NCBI RefSeq assembly: GCF_014197255.1
Contig: NZ_JACIFE010000004.1
Coordinates: 1 to 64,000, forward strand
DNA from: Bartonella fuyuanensis
GTDB lineage: Bacteria > Pseudomonadota > Alphaproteobacteria > Rhizobiales > Rhizobiaceae
DNA length: 64,000 bases
Direction of reading: 5' to 3'
Shown here: piece after piece, positions 17,624 to 27,224 of the stretch
How positions within the stretch are numbered: position 1 is the stretch's first letter
How the letters are laid out: each line of letters begins with the position of its first letter
Position numbers and translations under genes: made by a program
The notes under the pieces: model-generated
What the model saw: only the letters and a program-made list of their open reading frames with translations
Database searches by the model: none
What the model was told of the DNA's origin: nothing

Positions 17624-19114
17624 ATGACCGATTTAACAACCCTCACAATTGCGCAAGTTCGTGATGCTCTAACAAAAAAAAAGCTCAAAGCAACGGAATT
17701 AACAGAAGCTTATTTACAAGCCATAGAATTGGCTAATCCGACTTTAAATGCTTATGTAACAATAACAGCAGAACAGGCAAGAAAAATGGCTGCTGAATCA
17801 GATAATCGCTTGGCAAAAGGACAGGGGGGACTTTTAGAAGGAATTCCTTTGGGGATTAAAGATCTTTTTGCAACCTACGGTGTTCATACTCAAGCTTGTT
17901 CAAATATCCTTGATGGCTTTAAACCGCATTATGAGTCAACTGTCACTGCTAATTTATGGAAAGATGGGGCGGTAATATTAGGAAAACTTAATATGGATGA
18001 GTTTGCTATGGGCTCATCCAATGAAACATCATGCTATGGCCCTGTTATTAGTCCATGGAGAAAAAAGGGCTCGAATGAAAAACTCGTACCAGGTGGTTCT
18101 TCTGGGGGGTCTGCTGCTGCTGTTGCAGCACAGATTTGTGCTGGTGCAACAGCAACAGATACAGGTGGCTCAATACGCCAACCAGCAGCTTTTACTGGGA
18201 CTGTAGGAATAAAACCGACTTATGGACGTTGTTCACGTTGGGGAGTTGTTGCATTTGCTTCATCCCTTGATCAAGCTGGGCCTATTGCTAGAGATGTTCG
18301 TGATTGTGCTATCTTACTAAGATCAATGGCTTCATTCGATGAAAAAGATTCTACTTCCGTAAATTTACCAGTTCCTGATTACGAAAGCTATCTTGGTCAA
18401 TCAATCAAAGGAATGAAAATTGGCATCCCAAAAGAATATTATCTGGATGGAATGTCTCTAGAAATTATTGAGCTTTGGCAAAAGGGAATAAATTGGTTAA
18501 AAGAAGCAGGGGCTGAGATTAGGGATATTTCTTTGCCACATACAAAATACGCTTTGCCTTCTTATTATATTATAGCTCCTGCAGAGGCATCTTCTAATTT
18601 AGCGCGTTATGATGGTGTGCGTTTTGGTTTGCGTGTACCCGGAAAAGACATCATTGAGATGTATGAAAATACGCGTTCTATTGGTTTTGGTGATGAAGTC
18701 AAGCAACGTATTTTGGTTGGTACGTATGTCCTTTCATCTGGTTATTATGATGCCTGTTATATAAAAGCTCAAAAAGTAAGAACATTAGTAAAACGTGATT
18801 TTGATCAATGTTTTAATTCAGGCATTGATTCTATCCTTACCCCAGCAACACCAACAACCGCTTTTGGTCTTGCTGATGAGAAAATAAAAAACGATGCTGT
18901 AGCAATGTATCTTAATGATATTTTTACTGTACCAGTTAATATGGCCGGATTGCCAGGAATTTCTGTTCCTGCTGGTCTATCATCAAATGGTTTACCGCTA
19001 GGATTGCAATTAATTGGTAAACCTTTTTCTGAAGAAATTATTTTTCAGTTAGCACATATTATTGAGCAAGAAGCTGGAATACTCTCTACAGAAAAATGGT
19101 GGATAAATAGCTAA
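17624..19114 (+). CDS. gatA: Glutamyl-tRNA(Gln) amidotransferase subunit A
   Basis: Glutaminase subunit of GatCAB that supplies ammonia for tRNA transamidation. The ATG at 17624 has GAGG 6 nt upstream; an in-frame TTG four codons earlier is a poorer start. The 496-residue amidase-signature protein has the Ser-cisSer-Lys triad: Lys in [11 protein letters not shown] near 79, the Gly/Ser-rich [14 protein letters not shown] near 155, and the nucleophile in [11 protein letters not shown] near 178. Two hairpins between gatA and livF probably end the transcript. Confidence 0.95.
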   Translation: MTDLTTLTIAQVRDALTKKKLKATELTEAYLQAIELANPTLNAYVTITAEQARKMAAESDNRLAKGQGGLLEGIPLGIKDLFATYGVHTQACSNILDGFKPHYESTVTANLWKDGAVILGKLNMDEFAMGSSNETSCYGPVISPWRKKGSNEKLVPGGSSGGSAAAVAAQICAGATATDTGGSIRQPAAFTGTVGIKPTYGRCSRWGVVAFASSLDQAGPIARDVRDCAILLRSMASFDEKDSTSVNLPVPDYESYLGQSIKGMKIGIPKEYYLDGMSLEIIELWQKGINWLKEAGAEIRDISLPHTKYALPSYYIIAPAEASSNLARYDGVRFGLRVPGKDIIEMYENTRSIGFGDEVKQRILVGTYVLSSGYYDACYIKAQKVRTLVKRDFDQCFNSGIDSILTPATPTTAFGLADEKIKNDAVAMYLNDIFTVPVNMAGLPGISVPAGLSSNGLPLGLQLIGKPFSEEIIFQLAHIIEQEAGILSTEKWWINS

Positions 19115-19123
19115 AAATTTACA

Positions 19124-19158
19124 AGAAAGCATTTACCTTAAGCAGAAAGATGCTTTTT
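19124..19158 (+). terminator. Possible terminator downstream of gatA
   Basis: AAAGCAT at the left arm pairs with ATGCTTT at the right arm over a loop of about 17 nt, running into a short T tract. It lies just past the gatA stop. The long loop makes it weaker than the hairpin at 19171. Confidence 0.35.
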
Positions 19159-19170
19159 AAAAACGAGGAA

Positions 19171-19196
19171 GAGAAAATACTATTTTCTCGATTTTT
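19171..19196 (+). terminator. Terminator between convergent gatA and livF
   Basis: A perfect 8-bp stem, GAGAAAAT with ATTTTCTC around a 3-nt loop, is followed by a run of five T on the plus strand. Its position between two convergent genes suits termination of gatA. Confidence 0.55.
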
Positions 19197-19201
19197 GATC
19201 T

Positions 19202-19912
19202 TTACCCACCAAGATAGGCTTCTTTAACACGTGAATCAGTAAGCATAGCTTTACCTTCACCATGAAATAAAAGATGCCCCACTTCTAAAATATAAGCATA
19301 GTCAGCTATGGAAAGTGCAGCAAATGCATTTTGTTCAATAAGGAGAACAGTTTTTCCCATATCATTAATTTTTCGAATAATTGAAAAAATTTCCCGAACG
19401 AGAAGTGGTGCTAGCCCCAATGATGGTTCATCTAATATGACCATATCGGGATTACTCATCAGTGCTCGGCCTACAGCAATCATCTGTTGTTCACCGCCTG
19501 ACATTGTTCCTCCCAACTGTTTTGCTCTTTCACGTAGACGTGGAAAAAGATCGAATATCCATTCGATATCACGGGTAATTCCTTGCTTATCATGACGGAT
19601 ATAAGCACCTAGACGAAGATTCTCTAAAACAGTGAGATGAGGAATAATACGTCGTCCTTCAGGACTTAAAGCAATACCTAATCGCAAAATTTCTTCTGGT
19701 GATTTTTTAATAATTGATTCGCCGTTATAGGTAATTTCCCCATAAACAGCACGATTAAGTCCTGTTATAGAACGTACGATACTGCTTTTTCCTGCACCAT
19801 TGGCTCCAATTAAAGTGACAATACTTCCCTTTTTTATGGACATAGAAAGGTTTTGTACAGCTTTAATGGCGCCATAATGAACGTGAAGATTTTTTATTTT
19901 AAGTAGATCCAT
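19202..19912 (-). CDS. livF: Branched-chain amino-acid ABC transporter, ATP-binding protein LivF
   Basis: Second ATPase of a LIV-type importer. I choose the ATG at 19910-19912, 6 nt after GGAG; it overlaps livG by 14 nt. The resulting 236-residue protein has Walker A GANGAGKSS, the signature SGGEQQMIAVGRAL and Walker B MVILDEPSLGLAP, with the NAFAALSIAD stretch typical of LivF. It is the last gene of the livH-livM-livG-livF run on the minus strand. The natural substrate may be branched-chain amino acids or a related compound. Confidence 0.9.
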   Translation of the reverse strand: MDLLKIKNLHVHYGAIKAVQNLSMSIKKGSIVTLIGANGAGKSSIVRSITGLNRAVYGEITYNGESIIKKSPEEILRLGIALSPEGRRIIPHLTVLENLRLGAYIRHDKQGITRDIEWIFDLFPRLRERAKQLGGTMSGGEQQMIAVGRALMSNPDMVILDEPSLGLAPLLVREIFSIIRKINDMGKTVLLIEQNAFAALSIADYAYILEVGHLLFHGEGKAMLTDSRVKEAYLGG

Positions 19913-20681
19913 AAACATCTCCGCCAAGATAAGCTTCAATAACTTTAGGGTTATTCCGAATTTCATCTGGTGTACCATTGGCAATGCAACAACCATATTC
20001 CATAACCAAAATATGTTGGCAAAGGTTCATAACCACTTTCATATCGTGTTCAATAAGAAGAATCGTAAGATCAAAATCTTTTTGCACTTTTGCTATGAAT
20101 TTTCTAAGATCTTCACTTTCTTGTGGATTCATGCCAGCAACAGGTTCATCAAGAAGAAGCAATTTGGGTTTTGTGGCTAAAGCACGCGCAATTTCTAGAC
20201 GTCGCTGTACACCATAAGGTAAAGCTGTTGCTAATTGGTCGGCAAGGTGATCAAGTTGTAGCTGTTCGAGAAGCTTCATAGAATTTTTATAAATTTCCTT
20301 TTTTTCTTTCATTGCTTTTGAAAAGAATAAAGCTGAAGAAAACCAAGGATATTTTTGTCGAACATGCGCTCCAACCATAACGTTTTGCAAAACTGTTAAT
20401 CCAGAGAAAAGACGAATATTTTGAAATGTTCGGGCAATATGGTGTCTGCAGATAATATAAGGAGGTGCACCAGAAATTTTTTGCTCATCAAAAAGAATGA
20501 TACCGCTTGTAGGGGCATAAAATCCAGAAATCATATTAAAAACTGTTGTTTTCCCAGCTCCATTGGGACCAATTAATCCAGTAATGCTTTTTTGTTTAAT
20601 TGCCATATTAATATTATTTACAGCAACTAATCCGCCAAAACGCATTACGATATCATTGAGTGAAAGAATGGTGTCGCTCAT
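19899..20681 (-). CDS. livG: Branched-chain amino-acid ABC transporter, ATP-binding protein LivG
   Basis: First ATPase of the LIV-type importer, 260 residues. Walker A is seen as GPNGAGKTT near 37-45; the LivG-type insertion HIARTFQNIRLF lies near 85-96; then come a degenerate signature (GVQRRLEIARAL) and Walker B KLLLLDEPVAGMNP. The C-terminal VIEAYLGG is the usual end motif. Its start overlaps the livM stop as ATGA, so the genes are translationally coupled. Confidence 0.92.
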   Translation of the reverse strand: MSDTILSLNDIVMRFGGLVAVNNINMAIKQKSITGLIGPNGAGKTTVFNMISGFYAPTSGIILFDEQKISGAPPYIICRHHIARTFQNIRLFSGLTVLQNVMVGAHVRQKYPWFSSALFFSKAMKEKKEIYKNSMKLLEQLQLDHLADQLATALPYGVQRRLEIARALATKPKLLLLDEPVAGMNPQESEDLRKFIAKVQKDFDLTILLIEHDMKVVMNLCQHILVMEYGCCIANGTPDEIRNNPKVIEAYLGGDVYGST

Positions 20682-21736
20682 AGCTTTTCCTCAGTATTAG
20701 AAAGATTTTTGCGTGTCAAAAAGCTATAAATTCCATTCCATGAGAATTCACGTTCTCCCATCAATCCTTTTCTCCAAAACAAGATAATTACCAGCAATAA
20801 AAGAGAAAAAACAACCATACGAAGTCCTGGTGTTTCTGGAATATATATAAAACCTAAATCAAATGGACGTTCAATAATACGAAGCCATTCAAGCACAACT
20901 GTAATAATAATACTACCAATAATGCTCCCTGTGATAGAACCGAGACCACCAGCAACAACAATCATCAAAATATTAAAAGTTAAAAGAAAATTAAACATTT
21001 TGGGATCAATGGTTGAAATTAGAGCAGCCATTAATGCTCCACCTATACCTGCAAAAAATGCTCCCACAGTAAAAGAAAAACTACGGTAGAAAAAAGCGTT
21101 AACTCCCATAGTTTTCGCAGCTATTTCATCATCACGAATAGCACGTAATACATTACCTGTATTACTTCGCAGTAATAGGACAATAAAGAGAATTGTAAAT
21201 GCTAACCAACCATAGTTCCACCATAATGTTGCATTTTGAGGTATTCCTTTGATTCCTAAAGAGCCATTTGTGAGCGATGTTGCATTCGTAATAATAATGC
21301 GAATAATTTCCGCAAAACCTAAGGTTGCAATTCCAAGATAATCTCCACCAAGACGTAATATTGGCAAAGCAACCAATAAACCTACAACTGCAGCACACAG
21401 ACCACTTACAACAACAGCGACAAAAAAAGGTAATTGCAGATGATACAATGGTTCAGCGATAGGCTCAAGAATCCACATCATCTCCTTTTGTTCAGGGGAA
21501 AGAAGTAAAATGGCGCAAACATAAGCACCAATAGCCATAAAGCCAGCATGTCCAAGAGAAAACATGCCTGTAAAACCGTAAATTAAATTAAGTGAAACCG
21601 CTAGTATCGCATTAATAGCAATCAGATTTATGATACGAAGTGTATAGTCATCAAATTGTTTATCAGCATAAAATAAAAAACCTACAAAAATTAAAATGCT
21701 TATAGACGATAAAAAAGTTGTCACTAACTTTGCCAT
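20678..21736 (-). CDS. livM: Branched-chain amino-acid ABC transporter, permease LivM
   Basis: Inner-membrane permease, 352 residues with about ten hydrophobic segments. The family signatures LNLIYGFTGMFSLGHAGFMAIGAY (shown here in part as GFTGMFSLGHAGF) near 54-66 and LRAIRDDEIAAKTMGVN near 203-219 (the EAA-like loop that contacts the ATPases) are present. It overlaps livH at TAATG and livG at ATGA. Confidence 0.92.
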   Translation of the reverse strand: MAKLVTTFLSSISILIFVGFLFYADKQFDDYTLRIINLIAINAILAVSLNLIYGFTGMFSLGHAGFMAIGAYVCAILLLSPEQKEMMWILEPIAEPLYHLQLPFFVAVVVSGLCAAVVGLLVALPILRLGGDYLGIATLGFAEIIRIIITNATSLTNGSLGIKGIPQNATLWWNYGWLAFTILFIVLLLRSNTGNVLRAIRDDEIAAKTMGVNAFFYRSFSFTVGAFFAGIGGALMAALISTIDPKMFNFLLTFNILMIVVAGGLGSITGSIIGSIIITVVLEWLRIIERPFDLGFIYIPETPGLRMVVFSLLLLVIILFWRKGLMGEREFSWNGIYSFLTRKNLSNTEEKL

Positions 21737-22812
21737 TAAATTTTCTCCTGACTTTTTTTACCCATTAATCCCATGGGTAATACCAATAAAATCAGAATCA
21801 ATAAAATGAAAGCAAAAGCATCTCGATATCCAGATAGCGCGGGGAAAAATGCGATAATCATAATTTCAATAAACCCTAATAATAACCCTCCAAACATTGC
21901 TCCTGGTATTGAACCAATACCTCCAATAACGGCTGCGATAAATGCTTTGAGACCGGGAAGAACGCCCATATAAGGTTGAATTTGAGGATAGCGTAAAGAC
22001 CACATAATTCCTGCTATAGCAGCAAGCGCTGAGCCTATTCCAAATGTGAATGCAATAACTTTATTGACAGACACACCCATCAAACGCGTTGTTTCAATAT
22101 CATGGGCGATTGCACGCATGGCAAGACCCGGTTTTGTTTTATAGATAATCCATAGCAGTAACATAATAAGAAATAATGATACAAAGGGAACAATCAAAGA
22201 TATGGGGGCAATTCTAATGATACCATCTGCTCCTGATCCTAGATGCCATAAAAGTGGTGTTACAAGAAAATCTGGTTGTTTTACACCTTTCGGAACACCA
22301 CTAAAGAGTACAGTAGCGAGATTTTCAATAAAAAAAGAAACACCAATCGCACCGATAAGTGCCGAGATACGTGGAGCATGGCGTAGAGGTTTATAGGCAA
22401 ATTGATCAACAGTAATACCCACCGCGCTTGTAATAAAGATAGAAAAACAAAGAGCTAAAACCCAAATCGGTGTGAAATCTTGCGGAGAAATTTTAAAATA
22501 ATAAACAAACCCTAAGGCAAGGATTGAAAAAGCAGCAATCCAATAAATTGGAGGGCGCCTTTTAAATCCTATAAAGACCAAATAATAAACAAGAGCAGCG
22601 AGTAATAAAAGAAGAAGAGCTGCCCAAGCAGGCATAAAGCTAATTGTGGAAAAGAAAACAAAATATGCTCCCAGCATAAAGATATCACCATGAGCAAAAT
22701 TAATGAGTCGTAATATACCGTAGACCATAGTGTAACCAATGGCGATAAGCCCATAAAGCGATCCCAATGCCAGCGCATTAAAAAAATACTGGATGAACAT
22801 TTCAGTGCTCAT
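21736..22812 (-). CDS. livH: Branched-chain amino-acid ABC transporter, permease LivH
   Basis: Inner-membrane permease pairing with LivM. The 358-residue protein starts with GSLYGLIAIGYTMVYGIL near residue 17, followed by INFAHGDIFMLGAY, both typical of LivH, and contains the AMRAIAHDIETTRLMGV coupling loop near 233-249. It is longer than the E. coli protein because of an extra hydrophobic hairpin around residues 65-135. The ATG at 22812 has AGGATGAG just upstream. A 120-bp gap separates it from the binding-protein gene. Confidence 0.9.
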   Translation of the reverse strand: MSTEMFIQYFFNALALGSLYGLIAIGYTMVYGILRLINFAHGDIFMLGAYFVFFSTISFMPAWAALLLLLLAALVYYLVFIGFKRRPPIYWIAAFSILALGFVYYFKISPQDFTPIWVLALCFSIFITSAVGITVDQFAYKPLRHAPRISALIGAIGVSFFIENLATVLFSGVPKGVKQPDFLVTPLLWHLGSGADGIIRIAPISLIVPFVSLFLIMLLLWIIYKTKPGLAMRAIAHDIETTRLMGVSVNKVIAFTFGIGSALAAIAGIMWSLRYPQIQPYMGVLPGLKAFIAAVIGGIGSIPGAMFGGLLLGFIEIMIIAFFPALSGYRDAFAFILLILILLVLPMGLMGKKSQEKI

Positions 22813-22932
22813 CTCTCATCCTTCCACATTTGTTAATTTACATAGGATAACAAGAAATTTCTAAGTTTCTAGTTGAGAAAAAAACTCTCACCCAATTCTT
22901 GCACTTTTAATACTTTAAATAAGTACAGCTTT

Positions 22933-24072
22933 TTAATTAAAAAGAAAAGGCTGAACTTCTTCTAAATAAATACGTTTCCCATCCTGTATTTTAATGATAC
23001 CAATAGGAATTTTAGGGTTATGATTTTCATCCATTGACATATCACCAATGGGGGTTGAGAAATCTTTTAATTTACTAAGTGCGATAGTAATTTTTTCACG
23101 ATCGATGCTACCAGCATTTTCAATAGCTTTCATGAACATCATATAACTTGTATATCCCAAAACAGAATTGATATTTGGCTTTTTGTTAGGGTAAGCTTTT
23201 TTCCATTCTTTTGTGAATTCTTGCGCAGCTACTGACATATTGGGCATATCTTCACTATAAGGAAGTGTTGCATGTAAGAAACCTTCTGCAGCTTTTCCTG
23301 CAATTGTAATGGTTTCTGGATTATCCATAGCATCTCCCCCCATAATTTGAAATTTTGCCCCTAATTCTCGTGCTTGTTTCATGATGATAGCACCTTCAGA
23401 AAAGTAAGATGGAATGAATAAGATATCGGGTTTCTGTGCGATAATCTGCGTGAGAACAGCTGAAAAATCTTGATCTCCGGAATTATAATTTAAATTTGAG
23501 ATAACTTCACCGCCCATTTTTTTGAAAGCACGCGTAAAATAACTTGCAAGACCAATGGCATAATCGCTTGAAATATCTTTGAGGATAGCAGCTTTTTTTG
23601 CCTGTAAAGTTTGGCTTACATAAGTTGCGATCCCTACCCCTTGATAGGGATCAATAAAACAAGCGCGAAAGTAATATTTTTTACCTTGTGTAACAAGAGG
23701 ATTTGTTGAGGAAGTTGCAATGGTTGGAGTCTTTGCTTTTTCAGATATTTCACCACCTGCCAACGAGAGTGAAGAACCATAGCTACCAATGATTCCATTC
23801 ACTTTTTCACTTGCTGTTAAGCGCATGACGGCATTAGCTGCTTCTACTTTATCAGATTTGTTATCAATAATAACAAGTTCCACCTTATGGCCTAAAACTT
23901 CTGGAACTTTTTTATGGGCTAATTCTATACCTCTAATTTCAAGTTGGCCTCCAAATGCATTTTGCCCACTTAATGGAAGGTAAACACCAATTTTGATAGG
24001 TTCATTTGCATAAACATTTGCTGCAAACGCCGTAAATGCTGTAATTGTCGTAAGGATTTTCTTCAATTGCAT
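22933..24072 (-). CDS. livJ: Branched-chain amino-acid ABC transporter, periplasmic binding protein
   Basis: Solute-binding protein of the LIV importer, 379 residues. An N-terminal signal peptide (about residues 1-22, ending near VYANEP) directs export. The mature part has the Leu-Ile-Val-binding fold: IKIGVYLPLSGQNAFGG, GIIGSYGSS near 95, and DISSDYAIGLA near 164. It is the first gene of the minus-strand liv run. LivJ and LivK cannot be told apart, and the bound ligand is inferred from family and neighbours only. Confidence 0.85.
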   Translation of the reverse strand: MQLKKILTTITAFTAFAANVYANEPIKIGVYLPLSGQNAFGGQLEIRGIELAHKKVPEVLGHKVELVIIDNKSDKVEAANAVMRLTASEKVNGIIGSYGSSLSLAGGEISEKAKTPTIATSSTNPLVTQGKKYYFRACFIDPYQGVGIATYVSQTLQAKKAAILKDISSDYAIGLASYFTRAFKKMGGEVISNLNYNSGDQDFSAVLTQIIAQKPDILFIPSYFSEGAIIMKQARELGAKFQIMGGDAMDNPETITIAGKAAEGFLHATLPYSEDMPNMSVAAQEFTKEWKKAYPNKKPNINSVLGYTSYMMFMKAIENAGSIDREKITIALSKLKDFSTPIGDMSMDENHNPKIPIGIIKIQDGKRIYLEEVQPFLFN

Positions 24073-24397
24073 TGCGCATTTTCCTTAATTGAGTTGTTGT
24101 TTTCGCACCTTATTGAACTTCTTAACCATGCAAGTTGCACATTAATGAAAATATCATTATGTGAGAAAACTTTGATATGGCCTTTGTAATGTAGGATTCT
24201 CTTTGTAAGATATGTAAAGCGTACAATCAAATAGTTTTATTAAATATTCATGTTGATGTTTGCTGATGTTAACATAGAAGATATGACAATATGGGGAAAT
24301 CTTATCTTGGGGCTTGCGTGTTGATACAAGAGCAATGTTTACTTAGAACCTAGAGAATCAATGTCGTATAATTTATAAGCTACAGGATCACGTTATC
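24073..24397. other. Divergent intergenic region between the liv genes and the cold-shock gene
   Basis: 325 bp with no supportable ORF. It must hold two divergent promoters. Long untranslated leaders are common for cold-shock genes, so part may be 5' UTR of the plus-strand gene. No specific promoter, riboswitch or operator is recognised. Confidence 0.4.
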
Positions 24398-24976
24398 ATG
24401 ACGAGTAAGGATGCATTAAAAGATAGTTCCCTATCTGAGGATAGTAATAGAGCTGCTTATGGGGAGATTATTGAAATCAGTGGTGTCATTAAGTGGTTTG
24501 ATGGTAGTAAGGGATATGGATTTATTGTACCTGATTTGCCTCATTGCCCCGATATATTATTGCATGTTACTGTAATGCGAAGAGATGGTTTTCAAACAGC
24601 TTTGGAAGGAGCTAAAGTTATTTGTGCTGTGGAAAAAACTGAACGAGGGTTAAAGTGCGTTCAGGTGAAATCTATAGATTGTTCTGCAGCAATTCACCCA
24701 TCAGAAATTCCAGCCCGTACCCATGTTGTTGTTACTCCAGAAAGTGGTTTAGAGCGCGCAATTGTTAAATGGTTTAATCGTGACAAAGGTTTCGGTTTTC
24801 TTAGCCGTGGGCAAGGAACAGAAGATATTTTTATTCATATGGAGACGTTACGCCGTTTTGGTTTAGCAGAGTTGCGTTCGGGTCAAGTTGTCCTTGTACG
24901 TTTTGGTAAAGGGGAAAAAGGTTTAATGACAGCAGAAATTTATCCAGATATAGGTTTTCCTTTTTCCACACATTGA
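24398..24976 (+). CDS. Protein with two cold-shock domains
   Basis: Nucleic-acid-binding protein with tandem CspA-type OB folds. In 192 residues the first domain runs about 27-90 (GVIKWFDGSKGYGFIVPD, with DILLHVTVMRR) and the second about 123-187 (AIVKWFNRDKGFGFLSRG, with DIFIHMETLRR). Both keep the KWF and GFGF-type RNP1 residues, the first as GYGF. Double-CSD proteins of this size are common in Rhizobiales and probably act as RNA chaperones; temperature response is not shown by sequence. Followed by a clear terminator. Confidence 0.9.
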   Translation: MTSKDALKDSSLSEDSNRAAYGEIIEISGVIKWFDGSKGYGFIVPDLPHCPDILLHVTVMRRDGFQTALEGAKVICAVEKTERGLKCVQVKSIDCSAAIHPSEIPARTHVVVTPESGLERAIVKWFNRDKGFGFLSRGQGTEDIFIHMETLRRFGLAELRSGQVVLVRFGKGEKGLMTAEIYPDIGFPFSTH

Positions 24977-25128
24977 ATTTCGCTAATAAAATCAGTGTTT
25001 TATATGTTTTTTAAAGTGATTATTTCAGAAATAGCTGTAAATATATTTATTTTAAAGAAAATATAGCACTTGTGAATCTATAAAGGAAATTAAAGGATTG
25101 GGTATATTGCATTGAAAAGATAGAAAAA

Positions 25129-25163
25129 AACAGGGAAATAATCCCCCTGTTGTTAGGTTTTTT
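25129..25163 (+). terminator. Terminator downstream of the double cold-shock gene
   Basis: AACAGGG pairs with CCCTGTT around a 9-nt loop, and a run of six T follows after seven bases. It lies between the cold-shock gene and the DUF192 gene, suggesting these are separate transcripts. Confidence 0.6.
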
Positions 25164-25216
25164 GTATTTTTTAATTTTAGAAACAAAATTAGAATTTTTC
25201 AATGGTGGAGACAAGA

Positions 25217-25735
25217 ATGTTAAATCCTTTTAAAAAAAGGTATATTATTTTCTTAATAATACTTTTTATGTTAGAAGTACGTATCGTTGTAGCAAAGACG
25301 CCCATAGAGATTCCTGTTCATCCAGTTCCTTTAGAAATACATACAAAGCAAGGTACGATTTCTTATAAGGTGGAGATTGCTTTTACGCCATCTCAAGCAG
25401 CAGCTGGTTTAATGTATCGGACTGATTTTCCGCGCGATCGTGCGATGCTTTTTAAGCGGCAGAAAAATTATCAAGCGGGAGATAAGCAGAAGTTTTTTAT
25501 GTGGATGGCGAATACACCTTTACCTTTAGATATGATTTTTTTAAACTCTGAGGGAATTATTGTATCGATTATTGAAAACACTTCTCCATTTTCAACAAAT
25601 ATCATTTCATCGGGAGTTCCTGCAGCTTTTGCTCTTGAGATTAACGCTGGTGAAGTTTCTGAAAAACAGATCCAAAAAGGTCAGCGTGTTATTCATCCCG
25701 TACTTTGTGGGAAGTGCATAAAAAATGACGACTAA
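25217..25735 (+). CDS. DUF192 family exported protein
   Basis: Conserved protein of unknown function. I choose the ATG at 25217, 6 nt after GGAG, over one five codons upstream. The 172-residue product has a basic start and a hydrophobic N-terminal segment (about residues 10-25) compatible with a signal peptide, then the DUF192 domain. Seen motifs are FTPSQAAAGLMYRTDFPRDRAMLF, given here in part as AAGLMYRTDFP, FFMWMANTPLPLDMIFL, and the C-terminal FALEINAG. A CGKC near the end is unusual. Only 3 nt separate it from the hydrolase gene. Confidence 0.85.
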   Translation: MLNPFKKRYIIFLIILFMLEVRIVVAKTPIEIPVHPVPLEIHTKQGTISYKVEIAFTPSQAAAGLMYRTDFPRDRAMLFKRQKNYQAGDKQKFFMWMANTPLPLDMIFLNSEGIIVSIIENTSPFSTNIISSGVPAAFALEINAGEVSEKQIQKGQRVIHPVLCGKCIKNDD

Positions 25736-25738
25736 AAA

Positions 25739-26512
25739 ATGACGGCTGAAGATATTCGTTTTTTTGAATATGATGATTTGCGATTTTCTTATCGAGAAGA
25801 AGGGCGAGGTGCGCCTGTTTTGTTGATCCATGGTTTTGGATCTTCTGCACGAGTAAATTGGTATGCAACGGGTTGGTTTCGTATTCTCACTGAAGCAGGG
25901 TATCGTGTTATTGCTTTTGATAATCGCGGTCACGGAGATTCAGTTAAAAGTTATGATCCTTCTTTTTATACACCTCAAGCTATGGCTGGTGACGCAGTAA
26001 AGTTATTACAGCATTTAGGGTTATCTAAAGTTCATGTTATGGGATATTCTATGGGGGCTCGTATTAGTGCTTTTATGGCTCTTTTGCATCCCACGTATGT
26101 GAACAGCGTTATTTTTGGTGGTTTAGGTATTGGTATGGTAACAGGTGCAGGAAATTGGGAGCCTGTTGCTGAAGCTCTTTTAGCGGAAGATACTTCTACC
26201 ATTACCAATATGCGTGGTTTAATGTTCCGTAAGTTTGCAGATCAAACGAAAAGCGATAGACAGGCTCTGGCTGCTTGTATTATCACATCAAAGCAGGAAT
26301 TAACAGCATCTGAAGTGCACAAAATCAAACAGCCTGCTCTTGTTGCCGTTGGTGCGTTAGATGAAATTGGCGGTGCTGCAGAGCCATTAGCAGCTTTGTT
26401 GCCTTGTGGTGAATCTTTATCAATTCCTGGTCGAGATCATATGCTTGCTGTAGGTGATAAAATTTATAAAAAAGGTGTTCTCGATTTTCTTTCTCGTTAT
26501 CCTATAAGATGA
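25739..26512 (+). CDS. Alpha/beta hydrolase
   Basis: Predicted serine hydrolase of the alpha/beta fold, 257 residues, no signal peptide. The oxyanion segment LLIHGFGSS is near residue 28, AFDNRGHGDS near 60-69, the nucleophile elbow GYSMGA near 101-106 (Ser about 103), the acid in GALDEIGGAA near 198-207, and the catalytic His in GRDHMLAVG near 229. The substrate is unknown. It is tightly coupled to the DUF192 gene. Confidence 0.88.
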   Translation: MTAEDIRFFEYDDLRFSYREEGRGAPVLLIHGFGSSARVNWYATGWFRILTEAGYRVIAFDNRGHGDSVKSYDPSFYTPQAMAGDAVKLLQHLGLSKVHVMGYSMGARISAFMALLHPTYVNSVIFGGLGIGMVTGAGNWEPVAEALLAEDTSTITNMRGLMFRKFADQTKSDRQALAACIITSKQELTASEVHKIKQPALVAVGALDEIGGAAEPLAALLPCGESLSIPGRDHMLAVGDKIYKKGVLDFLSRYPIR

Positions 26513-26966
26513 AGAATTCTGCTAAGATTTAGCATTTACAAAAATATCCAATATTTTCTGTACAGACTGAAAGCCTATTTAAAAAGTTTTCTACGGTAGC
26601 ATTAAGTTTTTATAAAAAAACAGGAGAAAAATAAACTCTTATTAGCTTATTTTGTATATTTTTAGAAATGTAATTCTTTTAAGCTAAAAAATTATATTTA
26701 AAAGTGGTTAAAAAGAATTATTTTTAAATGATATAATAATATTTTTTGCTAAAAAATGTAGTTTTAAATAAAAAAACATTGTTATTTAAATTTTTTATAG
26801 AAGGAAAAAAATTATAAATGATAGACCAATTTTTTCTCGAATATGAATTGTGAATATAGATGCTAATTAAGATTTTTACTGACTTTACAGAATAGAATCA
26901 TATGAGTGTTTTATTTAACATGACACGCAATTGTTTTAATCGTCTTTAAAAAAACAGGAGAGTATA
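26513..26966. other. 454-bp AT-rich intergenic region, nothing recognised
   Basis: Very AT-rich sequence with many homopolymer runs of A and T. No ORF, RNA gene or convincing hairpin terminator is supported. It may be remains of decayed DNA, but nothing in it can be recognised. Confidence 0.4.
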
Positions 26967-27179
26967 GTGAATGCTGATGAAATAAAAAAACTTGATATTT
27001 TTTTTAAAAATACATTCCAAAACTCAACATTGCAGGTCAGAGAACGGCCCAAGAAAGATGATTCTTGTGAGGTTTATATGGGAGATGAGTTTTTAGGCAT
27101 TATTTATCGAGATGAAGATGAAGATGAGCTATCCTATAATTTCTCAATGGCAATATTAGATATTGATTTAGGAAATTGA
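26967..27179 (+). CDS. DUF3126 family protein
   Basis: Short conserved alphaproteobacterial protein of unknown function, 70 residues. It matches the family pattern: KKLDIFFKNTFQNSTL, RPKKDDSCEVYMGDEFLG, and the acidic stretch RDEDEDELSYNFSMAILDIDL. The start is a GTG at 26967, supported by CAGGAG 6 nt upstream. It converges with radC. Confidence 0.85.
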   Translation: MNADEIKKLDIFFKNTFQNSTLQVRERPKKDDSCEVYMGDEFLGIIYRDEDEDELSYNFSMAILDIDLGN

Positions 27180-27224
27180 TTCGTTATGCATGGATGAATG
27201 AAGTCTTTTTTCATCTCATAAGGT

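Noticed and set aside
26513-26966. Possible small RNA gene in the AT-rich gap before the DUF3126 gene
   Set aside because: No GC-rich stems and no terminator with T tract could be identified; only homopolymer-rich sequence.
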